Source: Pseudooceanicola sp050897975 (lineage in GTDB: Bacteria > Pseudomonadota > Alphaproteobacteria > Rhodobacterales > Rhodobacteraceae). From it: 64,000 nt of DNA. The stretch's first letter is position 1. Each line of letters begins with the position of its first letter. The notes below the pieces were generated by a model. It made no database searches. It saw only the letters and a list, made by a program, of their open reading frames with translations, and had not been told where the DNA came from. Where the stretch lies: contig NZ_JBPAXY010000002.1 in assembly GCF_050897975.1 (NCBI RefSeq), forward strand, positions 372,001-436,000, in the 5' to 3' direction. The position numbers and the translations under genes were made by a program. Shown in pieces: positions 35,022 to 45,506 of this stretch.

Positions 35022-35396
35022 TCAGGGCGCGCCCGGCGCGCCAGAGGCAGAGGGGCGCGCGCCGGTCTCGGGCGCGGCAGAGGGGGTTTCGACCGCCGAC
35101 AGGGCGCGCTGGCGTTCCAGCAGCAGCAGGCGGCGGCGACGCTCGACCTCGGCCAGGTCGGCGGGGTCGGGGCTGGTCAGGGCGCGGCTGCGTTGCTGGT
35201 GCAGGTCTAGCCGCTGGTCGATCCGGCCAAGGGCGGGGTTTGTGCCGCTCAAGATGCGGGTCTGCTGCTGGATCCGCAGCCGATCGGCGGCGGTCGCGCC
35301 AAAGCCCTGGGCCTGCGCCAGAACAGGCAGGGGCGCGACGGGCAGGGCGGCGGCGGCCAGGCAGATCAGCAGGGGCAGGCGGGGCAGGGGGCGCAT
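35022..35396 (-). CDS. Small periplasmic hypothetical protein
   Basis: A 124-residue protein with a clear signal peptide (MRPLPRLPLLICLAAAALPV followed by ...VLAQA). The mature part is polar and Arg/Gln-rich, with LRIQQQTRILSGTNPALGRID and AEVERRRRLLLLERQRAL forming likely amphipathic helices, then a Pro/Ala-rich tail. I do not recognise the family. Coding potential is supported by the signal peptide and by the gene sitting neatly between two terminators. It is monocistronic. Confidence 0.62.
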   Translation of the reverse strand: MRPLPRLPLLICLAAAALPVAPLPVLAQAQGFGATAADRLRIQQQTRILSGTNPALGRIDQRLDLHQQRSRALTSPDPADLAEVERRRRLLLLERQRALSAVETPSAAPETGARPSASGAPGAP

Positions 35397-35461
35397 ACCT
35401 GACAGATGGCCCCGCGCCGCGCCGGTTCAAGGGGAGGCCGGAGCGCGGCCCGGCGCATAAG

Positions 35462-35489
35462 AAAACCCCCGCCGAGGGACCGGCGGGGG
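35462..35489 (-). terminator. Intrinsic terminator after ahcY
   Basis: On the minus strand CCCCCGCCG-gtccct-CGGCGGGGG is a perfect 9-bp GC stem followed by TTTT. It lies 32 bases downstream of the ahcY stop. Confidence 0.88.
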
Positions 35490-35521
35490 GGTTCGATGCA
35501 ATCGCGGTGATCCGGTGCGGA

Positions 35522-36910
<1,389 letters not shown>

Positions 36911-37082
36911 CCGTCACTCCAAAAGGGTTCGATCGGTCGCGCAAAGGGGTAGCACCGGATGCCTGGGGGCACAACGCGGTTGACTGGCTCGGGGCCGGTT
37001 CTTACGGGATAACGTATTAAGTTTGTTTTACGTGTTGCCCCTACGGTCTGGGCCACGTCTTCCATTTCCAACTGCCGAGCCC

Positions 37083-38030
37083 ATGTCCGATCTCCCCCGT
37101 ACCTCCCGTAACGCCGTTGTCGTCACCTGCAACACGGCGCATATGCCCTTCGCGGCGATGACCTTTCACTCGATCGCCCGCTTCCACCCCGAGCGCGACT
37201 TCGACCTGCTGCTGATCACCACCTCGGATATCGCCCTGCCGCCGGTGCTGGCCGATCTGGGGGTCGAGCTGATCCGGATGCAGCCGCCCGAGGAGGCCTC
37301 GGCGCTGAAGCTGACCCGACTGCCCTTCGAGACCTACCTGCGGCTCTGGGTGCCGCAACGGCTGGAGGGGCGCTATGACCGGATCCTCTACATGGATACC
37401 GACATGCTGGTGCAGCGGCAGGGGATCGACCGGCTGTTCGGCGTCGACCTGGGGACCCACCCGGTGGGGGCGGTGCTGGAACGGCCGATGTGGTCACGCC
37501 CCAAACGCAACGCCCGCGACTTCCGCTATATGAACCTGCCGGTGGCGCCCTTCTTCAACGCCGGGCTGCTGCTGATCGACCTGGAGGGCTGGAAGCGGAC
37601 CGGGCTGCTGCCGCGCAGCCTGGAACTGGCCGCGCAGCATCAGGCCAATCTGCAATATCACGACCAGTCGCTGCTCAATATCCTGCTGCATCGCGACTGG
37701 GCACAGCTGCATCCCTCGTGGAACTGGCAATGGATGCGCCACCATCCGATGGCCGAGCCGCTTTATGATCCCGTGGTGCTGCACCTCTTCGGCGACGCCA
37801 AGCCCTGGAACGACCCCCAGGGGCACCTGCCCGCCCGGGTGAAGGCGGAATACGAGCTGTTCCTGTCGCGCCATTTCCCCGATCAGCCGGTCGATTACGG
37901 CCAGCCTCGCCAGCGGCTGAACCAGCCGGGCGTGCTGCGCCGGGCGCTGCACCAGTGGCGCCATGCCCGGCCCTTCGACCCCTACCTGCGGCGCTTTACC
38001 TCCGAATTCGACACCCTGTTGCAGGGCTGA
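37083..38030 (+). CDS. Glycosyltransferase family 8 protein
   Basis: A 315-residue GT-A fold glycosyltransferase. The DxD metal-binding motif is in YDRILYMDTDMLVQ, preceded by LPFETYLRLWVPQRL. Later FFNAGLLLIDLEGWKR and HDQSLLNILL are typical GT8 segments, and HLFGDAKPW supplies a C-terminal His. Members build lipopolysaccharide or other surface sugars. The start ATG 37083 follows a short leader; an earlier in-frame ATG at 37023 lacks a good ribosome-binding site. The acceptor is unknown. Confidence 0.88.
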   Translation: MSDLPRTSRNAVVVTCNTAHMPFAAMTFHSIARFHPERDFDLLLITTSDIALPPVLADLGVELIRMQPPEEASALKLTRLPFETYLRLWVPQRLEGRYDRILYMDTDMLVQRQGIDRLFGVDLGTHPVGAVLERPMWSRPKRNARDFRYMNLPVAPFFNAGLLLIDLEGWKRTGLLPRSLELAAQHQANLQYHDQSLLNILLHRDWAQLHPSWNWQWMRHHPMAEPLYDPVVLHLFGDAKPWNDPQGHLPARVKAEYELFLSRHFPDQPVDYGQPRQRLNQPGVLRRALHQWRHARPFDPYLRRFTSEFDTLLQG

Positions 38031-38082
38031 ATTTACAGCCCCTGCGCGGCGGCCTAAGGAGGGGCCGAAAGGAACCCCTCGC

Positions 38083-38673
38083 ATGAAACCTCCCCGCGCC
38101 TGGCAACGGATGCTTTCCGGCCGCCGCCTTGACCTGCTGGACCCCACCCCGATGGATATCGAGGTCGAGGACATCGCCCATGGGCTGGCCTTCGTGGCCC
38201 GCTGGAACGGCCAGACCAAGGGGGATTTCGCCTATTCCGTGGCCGAGCATTCGCTGCTGGTCGAGGCGCTGTTCCGGCGCCTGTGGCCCTCGGCGAAACC
38301 GGCCGAGCTGCTGACGGCGCTGCTGCATGACGCGCCGGAATATGTGATCGGCGACATGATCAGCCCGGTGAAGGCCGCCGTGGGCCCCGACTACGGCCAG
38401 CTGGACGCACGGCTGACGGCGGCGATCCACATCCGCTTCGGCCTGCCCGCGGCAACGCCGGTGCGGCTGAAACAGCGGATCAAGAAGGCCGACAAGATCT
38501 CGGCCTGGATGGAGGCGACGCAGATCGCGGGGTTCACCGAGGCCGAGGCCAGCCGGTTCTTCGGCCGCCCCAAGCCCGAGGTGATCGCCGGCCTGGACAT
38601 CGTCCTGCGCCCGCCGGTCGAGACCCGCACCGAATTCACAGCCCGCCATGCAGAGCTGTTGGCGGCGATCTGA
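38083..38673 (+). CDS. HD-domain hydrolase (YfbR-like nucleotidase)
   Basis: A 196-residue HD-superfamily protein. VAEHSLLVEALFRRL and LLHDAPEYVIGDM give the His...His-Asp metal site, and KKADKISAWMEATQ a later conserved Asp. Similar proteins hydrolyse deoxynucleoside monophosphates. The start at 38083 has AAGGAACCCC upstream; the in-frame extension overlaps the previous gene. It is followed 28 bases later by the GNAT gene. Confidence 0.88.
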   Translation: MKPPRAWQRMLSGRRLDLLDPTPMDIEVEDIAHGLAFVARWNGQTKGDFAYSVAEHSLLVEALFRRLWPSAKPAELLTALLHDAPEYVIGDMISPVKAAVGPDYGQLDARLTAAIHIRFGLPAATPVRLKQRIKKADKISAWMEATQIAGFTEAEASRFFGRPKPEVIAGLDIVLRPPVETRTEFTARHAELLAAI

Positions 38674-38701
38674 AGGGCCGAAGAGGAACCGGAGGGAACC
38701 G

Positions 38702-39193
38702 ATGAGCGACCTGCATATCCGCCGCGCCGGGCGGTTGGACTGCGGCCCCCTGGCCGCGCTTCTGAACGAGGTGATCGCCCGGGGCGGCACCACCGCCATG
38801 ACCGAGCCGGTCAGCCGCGACGACATCGGCGACTGGATGGCGGGAGATGCGCGGGCGATCTGGCATCTGGCCGAGGACGGGCAGGGCGCCGTGCTGGGGT
38901 TTCAGTTCGCCTCTCCCCATCCCGACCTGGGCCCGCAGGTGGCCAATATCGCCACCTTCGCCCGGGTCGGGCGGACCGGGTTGGGCATCGGATCGGCGCT
39001 TTTCCGGGCCACGGCAGAGGCCGCCCGGGCCGAGGGCTACGCCTGGATCAATGCCGAGATCCGCGCCGACAATACCTCGGGGCTGACCTACTACCGCTCG
39101 CGCGGGTTCGAGGACTACGGCCGGATCGAGGGGGTGCGTCTGGGCGACGGCCAGGTGGTGGACAAGGTGCTGACCCGCTACGACCTGGATTAG
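38702..39193 (+). CDS. GNAT family N-acetyltransferase
   Basis: A 163-residue acetyltransferase. Motif A is seen in FARVGRTGLGIGSALFRAT (acetyl-CoA pyrophosphate loop), and motif B in NAEIRADNTSGLTYYRSRGFEDYG. The substrate is unknown. ATG 38702 follows GGAGGG at good spacing. It may be cotranscribed with the HD hydrolase gene. Confidence 0.9.
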   Translation: MSDLHIRRAGRLDCGPLAALLNEVIARGGTTAMTEPVSRDDIGDWMAGDARAIWHLAEDGQGAVLGFQFASPHPDLGPQVANIATFARVGRTGLGIGSALFRATAEAARAEGYAWINAEIRADNTSGLTYYRSRGFEDYGRIEGVRLGDGQVVDKVLTRYDLD

Positions 39194-39307
39194 GGCGCCA
39201 CGGATCTTGCGGCGATATGGGGTGAAAGCCACCCTATATGCGGCCCAACCATAAAATAACAACAAATTCCCTTTCAGAATCACAAAAGCACCGCTATTTC
39301 TGCGGCC

Positions 39308-39751
39308 ATGGATGATATAGACCGCAAAATTCTCTCGCTGCTCGCCGCCGATGCCCGCCGCGCGCTTTCCGACATCGGGGCCGAGGTCGGCCTGTCGCCC
39401 TCTGCGGTGAACGAACGCATCCGCCGGATGACCGCCCGGGGCGTCATCCGCCGCTTCACCGTCGAGGTGGACCCCGCCGCCATGGGCCTGCCGGTGCCGG
39501 TCTTCCTGTGGGTGGCGCTGCGCGAGGATGCGGACGAGGGCGCCTTTCGCGCCTTTGCCAGCGCCCATCCGGCCATCGCCGAATGCCACCATGTGACCGG
39601 CGCCTGGTCCTACCTGCTGAAACTGCACCTGCCCGACCTGGCCGCCATCGAACCGCTGCTGGAGCAGATCAAGGCGCAGCGCTTCCTGGCCCGCAGCGAG
39701 ACGATCCTGGCGCTGTCCTCGCCTGTGCCCGCGCCGATGCTGCCGCGATGA
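39308..39751 (+). CDS. Lrp/AsnC family transcriptional regulator (adjacent to LysE exporter)
   Basis: A 147-residue regulator. It has an N-terminal AsnC-type HTH (MDDIDRKILSLLAADARRAL, LSPSAVNERIRRM) and a RAM effector domain that probably binds an amino acid. Its stop overlaps the LysE gene start (ATGA), so it most likely controls amino-acid export in response to the exported amino acid. The upstream 114 bases are AT-rich for this genome and probably carry the promoter. Confidence 0.93.
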   Translation: MDDIDRKILSLLAADARRALSDIGAEVGLSPSAVNERIRRMTARGVIRRFTVEVDPAAMGLPVPVFLWVALREDADEGAFRAFASAHPAIAECHHVTGAWSYLLKLHLPDLAAIEPLLEQIKAQRFLARSETILALSSPVPAPMLPR

Positions 39752-40380
39752 TTGCCCTGCTGCTGAAGGGGGTCCTGCTGGGGCTGGCGGTGGCCATGCC
39801 CCTGGGACCGATCGGCGCGCTGTGCATCTCGCGCACGTTGGAGCGGGGGATCTGGGCCGGGATCGCCGGCGGGCTGGGCACGGCGCTGGCCGATGGCACC
39901 TATGCGGCGCTGGCCGCGCTCGGCTTTGCCGCCTTTTCCACGACCCTGGCAGCGATCGACCTGCCGCTGCGGCTGATCGGCGGGGCGGCGATGCTGTGGC
40001 TGGGGGTCCGCGCCTTTCGCCCCGCGCCGCCGCGCCCGGCGGCGAAGATCGGGGCGCGGGATCTGCTGGGCACCCTGGCGGCCACCTTCGGGCTGACCCT
40101 GGCCAACCCGGCCACCATCCTGTCCTTCGCCGCGCTTTTCGCCGGGCTGGGCCTGGCCGGCGAGGCGGCGGCGGGGGCCGGGTCGGGCGCGGCGCTGATC
40201 GTCACCGGGGGCGTGGTGCTGGGCTCGATGCTGTGGTGGGTCTGCCTGTCGGGCGGGGTCGCCCTGGCGCGCCACCGCCTGCCGCCGGGTTTCGCTCTTT
40301 GGGTGGCGCGGCTGTCGGGCCTGATCCTGCTGGGCTTTGGCCTGTGGGCCATCGGCGGGGCGCTGATCGCCCTGGTCTGA
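39748..40380 (+). CDS. LysE family amino-acid exporter
   Basis: A 210-residue inner-membrane protein with six hydrophobic segments. It starts LLLKGVLLGLAVAMPLGPIGAL, which carries the LysE/RhtB signature PxGP, and has GLTLANPATILSFAALFAGL in the middle. It exports an amino acid not identifiable from sequence. It overlaps the Lrp-type regulator by four bases. Confidence 0.93.
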   Translation: MIALLLKGVLLGLAVAMPLGPIGALCISRTLERGIWAGIAGGLGTALADGTYAALAALGFAAFSTTLAAIDLPLRLIGGAAMLWLGVRAFRPAPPRPAAKIGARDLLGTLAATFGLTLANPATILSFAALFAGLGLAGEAAAGAGSGAALIVTGGVVLGSMLWWVCLSGGVALARHRLPPGFALWVARLSGLILLGFGLWAIGGALIALV

Positions 40381-40468
40381 GGCCTGCGATAAACGACGCC
40401 CAGGCGCGCGCGCGGAAAGGGATGTGCCCCGCGCGCGCCCGGACGTCAGGCGGAAAAGACAGGAGCCC

Positions 40469-43400
40469 CTAGTCTTCCGCCCCGGCCAGCAGGGCGGCAT
40501 TGCCCCCCGCGGCCGTCGTGTCGACGCACAGATGGCGTTCATGGCAGGCATGGCCGCGATCCGGCAGGCCGGTGATCAGCGGCAGGATCGGCCCCTGGCG
40601 CGCCGCCAGGTCACGGGCGAAGGCGCGGGCCTGCGCGGCATCGCCCCACCAGATCGCGCCGCTGAAGCCCTCCAGCGTGGTCAGCACCTGGGCCTCGGGC
40701 ACGCCGCCCGCCGCCAGGGCCAGGCCGCCCAGGGCCTCGACCGCCGCGACCTGCGCCGCCTCGGCCTCGGGGCCCGGACCCATGCAGAGGACCGGCGCGC
40801 GCTGCACGGCGCTCAGCCGGTTCAGCTCGCCGGTCGGGCCGGGCAGAAGGGTTTCCTCGACCTTCGCCCCCTCGGGGAAGGCCGCCAGTTTCTGCGCCAG
40901 GGTCGCGGCCCCCACCGGGCCGTCCTCGCGCCCGGCCAGGGGCGCGGGGGCAGCGCGGAAGCGGTCCAGGTAGTTCGGTCCGCCCGCCTTCGGCCCGGTG
41001 CCCGACAGCCCCTCGCCCCCGAAGGGCTGCGAGCCGACGATGGCGCCGATCTGGTTGCGGTTGACGTAGAGATTGCCCGCATGGATCGCGTCGGTCACCT
41101 CTTGCACGCGGGTGTCGATGCGGGTGTGCAGCCCGAAGGTCAGCCCATAGCCCGTGGCATTGATCGCCGCGATCACCTTCGGCAGGTCGCGGCCCTTGAA
41201 GGTGGCCACATGCAGGACCGGCCCGAAGATCTCGCGCACCATGTCCTCGATGCCGCCAACCTTCAGCAGGGTGGGGGCAATGAAGGTGCCGCCCTGGGGG
41301 GTGTCCAGAACATGCAACAGGCGGCCCTCGGCGCGGGCGGCGTCGATGTACTCGGCAATGCCCGCCCGGGCCTCTTCGTCGATCACCGGACCCACATCGG
41401 TGGACAGGGCCCAGGGGTTGCCAACGGCCAGCTCGTCCATGGCGCCGCGGATCATCTCGATCATGCCCGGCGCCACGTCTTCCTGCACGTAGAGGCACCG
41501 CAGGGCCGAGCAACGCTGGCCCGCCGACTGGAAGGCCGAGGCGACGATGTCGCGCACCGCCTGCTCGGGCAGGGCGGTACTGTCGACGATCATGGCGTTC
41601 AGCCCGCCGGTCTCGGCGATCAGCGGCGCGCCGGGGTCCATCACCTCGGCCATGGCGCGGCGGATGATCTGCGCCGTCTCGGTCGAGCCGGTGAAGGCAA
41701 CGCCCTGCACCTTGTCCGATCCGGTCAGCAGGGCGCCCACGCGCCCGTCGCCGGGCAGCAGTTGCAGCGCCGGGGTCGGCACACCGGCCTCGTGCAGCAG
41801 GCGCACGGCCATGGCGGCGGTCAGCCCGGTCTGTTCCGCCGGTTTCGCCAGCACGCCGTTCCCGGCAGCCAGCGCCGCCGCGATCTGGCCGGTGAAGATC
41901 GCCAGGGGGAAGTTCCAGGGGCTGATCGCGGTGAAGATCCCACGCGGGGCATCCGGGCGCCGGGCGCCCTCATCGGCGTAGAAGCGCAGGAAATCCACCG
42001 CCTCGCGCAGCTCACCCACCGTATCGTTCAGGGTCTTTCCGGCCTCGCGCGCCAGCACGGCGAAGAAGGGGCCAAAGTTGGCCTCGTAAAGATCGGCGGC
42101 GCGGCGCAGCACCTGGGCGCGGTCCTCGGGGGTGGCGTCCCAGGGGGTGGCGGCGGCGATGGCCGCGCGGACGCAGGGCTCGTCGGCCTCGGTCACCCGG
42201 GCCACCACCGAGCCATCGGCGGGGTTCACCACGTCGCGGGCGGTGCCGCTGACGGGGCCTGCGGTGATCGGCGCGGCATCGGGGATCGCCACATCGCGGG
42301 CCGCCTCGATCATCGCCAGGCTGCGCCCGTCGGTCAGATCGAAGCCGCGGCTGTTCAGCCGCTCGGCGCCGAAAATCTCGGCCGGTTTCACCAGCCCCGC
42401 CGGGTGCTGGGCCTCTGCCAGCGCGGCGAAGGGATCGCGGGCGATCTCTTCGGGCGAGACCTCTTCATCGACGATCTGGTTCACGAAGGAACTGTTGGCG
42501 CCGTTTTCCAGCAGGCGCCGCACCAGATAGGCCAGCAGATCCTTGTGGGCGCCCACGGGGGCATAGATCCGGCAACGGCCCGGCCCGCCCTGGGCGCCGG
42601 ACATGACGATGTCATGCAGCCGCTCGCCCATGCCATGCAGGCGCTGGAATTCGTATTTCACATCCCCCGCCATTTCGAGGATCGCAGCGACGCTATGGGC
42701 GTTATGGGTGGCGAACTGCGGATAGATCCGGTCGGCGTAGCCCAGCAGTTTCCGGGCATTGGCGATATAGCTGACATCGGTCGCCACCTTCGAGGTGAAC
42801 AGCGGGAAATCGGCCAGGCCTTCCACCTGGGCCAGCTTCATCTCGGTGTCCCAATAGGCGCCCTTCACCAGGCGCACCATGATCCGGCGGTCATAGCGCC
42901 GGGCGGTCTGATACAGCCAGTCGATGGTCTGCGGCGCGCGTTTGCCATAGGCCTGCACCACCACGCCGAAGCCGTCCCAACCGGCCAGGGCCTCGTCACA
43001 GATCACCGCCTCGATCACCTTCAGCGACAGCACCAGGCGGTCCTGTTCCTCGGCGTCGATGTTCAGGCCCATTCCGGCGGCGCGGGCCTTGCGGGCCAGT
43101 TCGCGCACCACCGGCACCAGCTCGGCCATCACGCGCTCTTCCTGGGCCACCTCATAGCGCGGGTGCAGCGCCGACAGCTTGATCGAGATGCCGGGGTTGT
43201 CCTCGACCGAGCCATGGGTACAGGCGCGGCCGATGGCGTCGATCGCATCGGCATAGTCGCGGGCATAGCGCGCCGCATCGGCCGAGGTCATCGCCGCCTC
43301 GCCCAGCATGTCATAGCTGTAGGTGAACCCCTGGCCCTCGCGGGTCTGGGCGCGGTCCATGGCCTTTTCGATGGTCTGGCCCAGCACGAACTGGCGGCCC

Positions 43401-43906
43401 ATCTCGCGCATGGCGCGGCCCACGGCGGTGCGGATCACCGGCTCGCCCAGACGTTTCACGGCGCCGCGCAGGGTGGCGGCCATGCGCGGGCCCTCGTCAT
43501 CCAGCACCTTGCCGGTCAGCATCAGCGCCCAGGTCGAGGCATTGACCAGCGGCGAAGAGGCCCGGCCCATATGCGCCGACCAGTCGCTGGGGGCGATCTT
43601 GTCCTCGATCAGCGCATCGATGGTCAGCTTGTCGGGCACCCGCAGCATCGCTTCGGCCAGGCACATCAGGGCCACGCCCTCGCGGGTCGACAGCCCATAT
43701 TCCCCCAGGAAATGCTCCATCAGGGTGGGTTTCTGGCTGGTGCGGATCTTGCGCACCAGATCGGCGGCCCGGTGCGAGATCATCGCGCGGGCCTGCGCGC
43801 TCAGCCCGGCCTGCTCGGCCAGATGGGCGATCAGCGGCGCCTCGGCGGGGTGCTTGGCGACCCCCTCCAGGGTGTCGAGGCGGGGCGGGGTGGTCTGGTC
43901 CTGCAT
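40469..43906 (-). CDS. putA: Bifunctional proline dehydrogenase / L-glutamate gamma-semialdehyde dehydrogenase PutA
   Basis: A 1145-residue PutA that oxidises proline to glutamate. The proline dehydrogenase barrel covers about 140-490 (GISIKLSALHPRYE, DAEEQDRLVLSLKVIEA, VRLVKGAYWDTE). The aldehyde dehydrogenase domain covers about 550-1010, with ISPWNFPLAIFTGQIAA and nucleophile Cys in SAGQRCSALR. A further ~130-residue C-terminal region follows. It lacks the N-terminal ribbon-helix-helix DNA-binding domain of trifunctional PutA, consistent with control by the divergent Lrp-type gene. ATG 43906 (MQDQTTPPRL) is chosen because it follows AGGGAGACGACC. Confidence 0.97.
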   Translation of the reverse strand: MQDQTTPPRLDTLEGVAKHPAEAPLIAHLAEQAGLSAQARAMISHRAADLVRKIRTSQKPTLMEHFLGEYGLSTREGVALMCLAEAMLRVPDKLTIDALIEDKIAPSDWSAHMGRASSPLVNASTWALMLTGKVLDDEGPRMAATLRGAVKRLGEPVIRTAVGRAMREMGRQFVLGQTIEKAMDRAQTREGQGFTYSYDMLGEAAMTSADAARYARDYADAIDAIGRACTHGSVEDNPGISIKLSALHPRYEVAQEERVMAELVPVVRELARKARAAGMGLNIDAEEQDRLVLSLKVIEAVICDEALAGWDGFGVVVQAYGKRAPQTIDWLYQTARRYDRRIMVRLVKGAYWDTEMKLAQVEGLADFPLFTSKVATDVSYIANARKLLGYADRIYPQFATHNAHSVAAILEMAGDVKYEFQRLHGMGERLHDIVMSGAQGGPGRCRIYAPVGAHKDLLAYLVRRLLENGANSSFVNQIVDEEVSPEEIARDPFAALAEAQHPAGLVKPAEIFGAERLNSRGFDLTDGRSLAMIEAARDVAIPDAAPITAGPVSGTARDVVNPADGSVVARVTEADEPCVRAAIAAATPWDATPEDRAQVLRRAADLYEANFGPFFAVLAREAGKTLNDTVGELREAVDFLRFYADEGARRPDAPRGIFTAISPWNFPLAIFTGQIAAALAAGNGVLAKPAEQTGLTAAMAVRLLHEAGVPTPALQLLPGDGRVGALLTGSDKVQGVAFTGSTETAQIIRRAMAEVMDPGAPLIAETGGLNAMIVDSTALPEQAVRDIVASAFQSAGQRCSALRCLYVQEDVAPGMIEMIRGAMDELAVGNPWALSTDVGPVIDEEARAGIAEYIDAARAEGRLLHVLDTPQGGTFIAPTLLKVGGIEDMVREIFGPVLHVATFKGRDLPKVIAAINATGYGLTFGLHTRIDTRVQEVTDAIHAGNLYVNRNQIGAIVGSQPFGGEGLSGTGPKAGGPNYLDRFRAAPAPLAGREDGPVGAATLAQKLAAFPEGAKVEETLLPGPTGELNRLSAVQRAPVLCMGPGPEAEAAQVAAVEALGGLALAAGGVPEAQVLTTLEGFSGAIWWGDAAQARAFARDLAARQGPILPLITGLPDRGHACHERHLCVDTTAAGGNAALLAGAED

Positions 43907-44074
43907 GGTCGTCTCCCTTCTGGCGTCTGATCGGCGTTTTGCGATGTCTTGTGGGCGCGGCCCGGGTCTGGCCCCGGGACCTGGGCGATATCTATCCTCT
44001 TCCATCTGGTCTTATCGCCTGAAGATGTGCCAGACTGTGGTCGTTCGCACTTTTATTCGGGGTATTTGCAGGCA

Positions 44075-44542
44075 ATGAGCGCATCAAACCTGGATCAGAC
44101 AGACCGCAGGATTCTGCGGGAACTAACCGAGAATGGCCGCCTGCCGGTGGCCGAGCTGGCGCGCAAGGTCGGCCTGTCGAAAACCCCCGTGGCGGCACGG
44201 CTGAAGGCGCTGGAAGACAGCGGCGTGATCACCGGCTACCGCGCCACCCTGTCGCCGCGAAAGCTGGGCCTGACCCATGTCAGCTTCGTCGAGGTGCGCC
44301 TGGACGACACCCGCCAGAAGGCGCTGGAGGCCTTCAACGCCGCCGTCCGCCGGGTGCCCGAGATAGAGGAATGCTACATGATTGCAGGGGGATTCGACTA
44401 CCTGCTGAAGGTGCGCTCGCAGGACATGGCAGACTATCGCCGCGTCATGGGCGAGGAAATCAGCGCCCTGCCCCATGTCACCTCGACAACCACCTTCGTG
44501 TCGATGGAAGCCGTGGTCGAAGGCAGCAGCCCGGCCCTCTAG
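44075..44542 (+). CDS. Lrp/AsnC family regulator, divergent from putA (PutR-like)
   Basis: A 155-residue regulator starting MSASNLDQTDRRILRELTEN, with an HTH (VAELARKVGLSKTPVAARL) and a RAM domain (EECYMIAGGFDYLLKVRS). It is divergent from putA across a 168-base gap. In Rhodobacter-type bacteria an Lrp-type PutR in this position activates putA in response to proline, and the same is inferred here. ATG 44075 is favoured because the upstream in-frame reading crosses the putA promoter region. Confidence 0.9.
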   Translation: MSASNLDQTDRRILRELTENGRLPVAELARKVGLSKTPVAARLKALEDSGVITGYRATLSPRKLGLTHVSFVEVRLDDTRQKALEAFNAAVRRVPEIEECYMIAGGFDYLLKVRSQDMADYRRVMGEEISALPHVTSTTTFVSMEAVVEGSSPAL

Positions 44543-44557
44543 GCGCCCCGCCCCCCT

Positions 44558-44623
44558 CTTCTCATTGCCAAAAATATCCCCGCTAGGCAGGCATCGCCCG
44601 GCAGAGCGATCCCCCCGGGCGAT
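44558..44623 (-). repeat. 3'-end repeat element, copy C (sense to the IclR regulator gene)
   Basis: On the minus strand ATCGCCCGG (44623-44615) and CCGGGCGAT (44601-44593) form a 9-bp stem. It is followed by GCGGGGATATTTTTGGCAAT and then GAGAAG. The core matches copies A and B, and the GCATCGCCCGGC part matches copy B. It begins four bases beyond the IclR gene stop, between two convergent genes. Confidence 0.75.
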
Positions 44624-44626
44624 CCC

Positions 44627-45388
44627 CTAGCGCAACACGCGCTTCAGCTCGGATTGCAGCCGGTGCAGGGCGGGCAGGTACCGTGGGGCGATCTCTTCGA
44701 CCGGCGTGTCGCGCACCGGCAGGCCCAGGTTCAGGGCGGCGACGGTGCGGCCGTGGGCGTCCTCGATGGGCACGGCGATCGAGCGCAGGCCGATCTCGAC
44801 CTCCTGGTCGATCACCTCGTACCCCTGGGCGCGCACATCGCGCAGCCGCGCCATCAGCGCCTCGGGGTCGGTCTGGGTCAGCGGCGTGCGCGGGGCAAGG
44901 TCCATCGCGGCCAGTCGCGCCCGGGCCTCGGGCTCGGGCAGGGCGGCCAGCAGGACACGGCCCATCGAAGTGCAATAGGCGGGCAGGCGCGAGCCCGGCA
45001 TCAGGGCGATGGACATCACCTTGCGCTGCGCGGCGCGGGCCACATAGACCACCTCGCCCTCGTCCAGCACCGAGACGGAAGAGCTTTCGCCCAGTTCCTC
45101 TGACAGCTGATCCAGCCAGGGTTGCACCATCTGCGCCAGGGGCAGGGTGGCCAGACAGGCGGTGCCCAGGCGCAGCACCCGGGGGGTCAGGGTGAAATAC
45201 TTGCCGTCATGGGCCGCATAGCCCAGCTCCGTCAGGGTCAGCAGACAGCGCCGCGCCGTGGCCCGGTCCAGCCCCGTGGCCTCGGCCACCTCGGCAATGG
45301 ACTGGCGCGGATGGTCGGCGGTGAAGCCCTCGATCACCCGCAGCCCCTTGGCCAGGCCCGAGATCATGTCGCGTTGGTTCAGGGCCAT
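44627..45388 (-). CDS. pcaR: IclR family regulator of beta-ketoadipate genes (PcaR/PcaU-like)
   Basis: A 253-residue IclR protein. The N-terminal winged HTH (SGLAKGLRVIEGF, SIAEVAEATGLDRATARRCL) is followed by the effector domain, with SVLDEGEVVYVARA, YCTSMGRVLLAAL and EEIAPRYLPALHRLQSEL. It is divergent from pcaI, and three half-sites typical of this subfamily lie between the genes. The effector is probably beta-ketoadipate or protocatechuate. The ATG at 45388 has GGAGGT upstream. The symbol is by context and subfamily resemblance. Confidence 0.88.
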   Translation of the reverse strand: MALNQRDMISGLAKGLRVIEGFTADHPRQSIAEVAEATGLDRATARRCLLTLTELGYAAHDGKYFTLTPRVLRLGTACLATLPLAQMVQPWLDQLSEELGESSSVSVLDEGEVVYVARAAQRKVMSIALMPGSRLPAYCTSMGRVLLAALPEPEARARLAAMDLAPRTPLTQTDPEALMARLRDVRAQGYEVIDQEVEIGLRSIAVPIEDAHGRTVAALNLGLPVRDTPVEEIAPRYLPALHRLQSELKRVLR

Positions 45389-45407
45389 GGGACCTCCTGC
45401 CGGGTGA

Positions 45408-45446
45408 TTTGTGCGATATCCGTACAAAGTTAGCATAGCGCACAAA
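45408..45446. promoter_or_regulatory. Three half-site operator between the IclR gene and pcaI
   Basis: TTTGTGCG (45408-45415) and CGTACAAA (45421-45428) form an imperfect palindrome. A third half-site CGCACAAA (45439-45446) repeats the second at an 18-base distance. One inverted pair plus one direct repeat is the arrangement described for PcaU/PobR-type IclR regulators. It lies 20-58 bases upstream of the IclR gene start and 61-99 bases upstream of pcaI. Confidence 0.62.
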
Positions 45447-45506
45447 CCCCGTGGACGTCGATCCCCACCGGGGCGTATGACATGGCCCCAGCATAGGAGG
45501 ATCCGA

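Noticed and set aside
36911..37082. SAH or SAM riboswitch before ahcY
   Set aside because: The leader is short and I could not fold a recognisable conserved core from it.
40424..43930. Long plus-strand open frame across putA
   Set aside because: It is antisense to PutA, which shows complete catalytic motifs. The antisense product has no recognisable domain.
44055..44080. Partial resemblance of the putR start region to the 3'-end repeat tail (GGTATTTGCAGGCAATGAG)
   Set aside because: An insertion and mismatches are needed, there is no preceding hairpin, and it overlaps a start codon; chance similarity is likelier.
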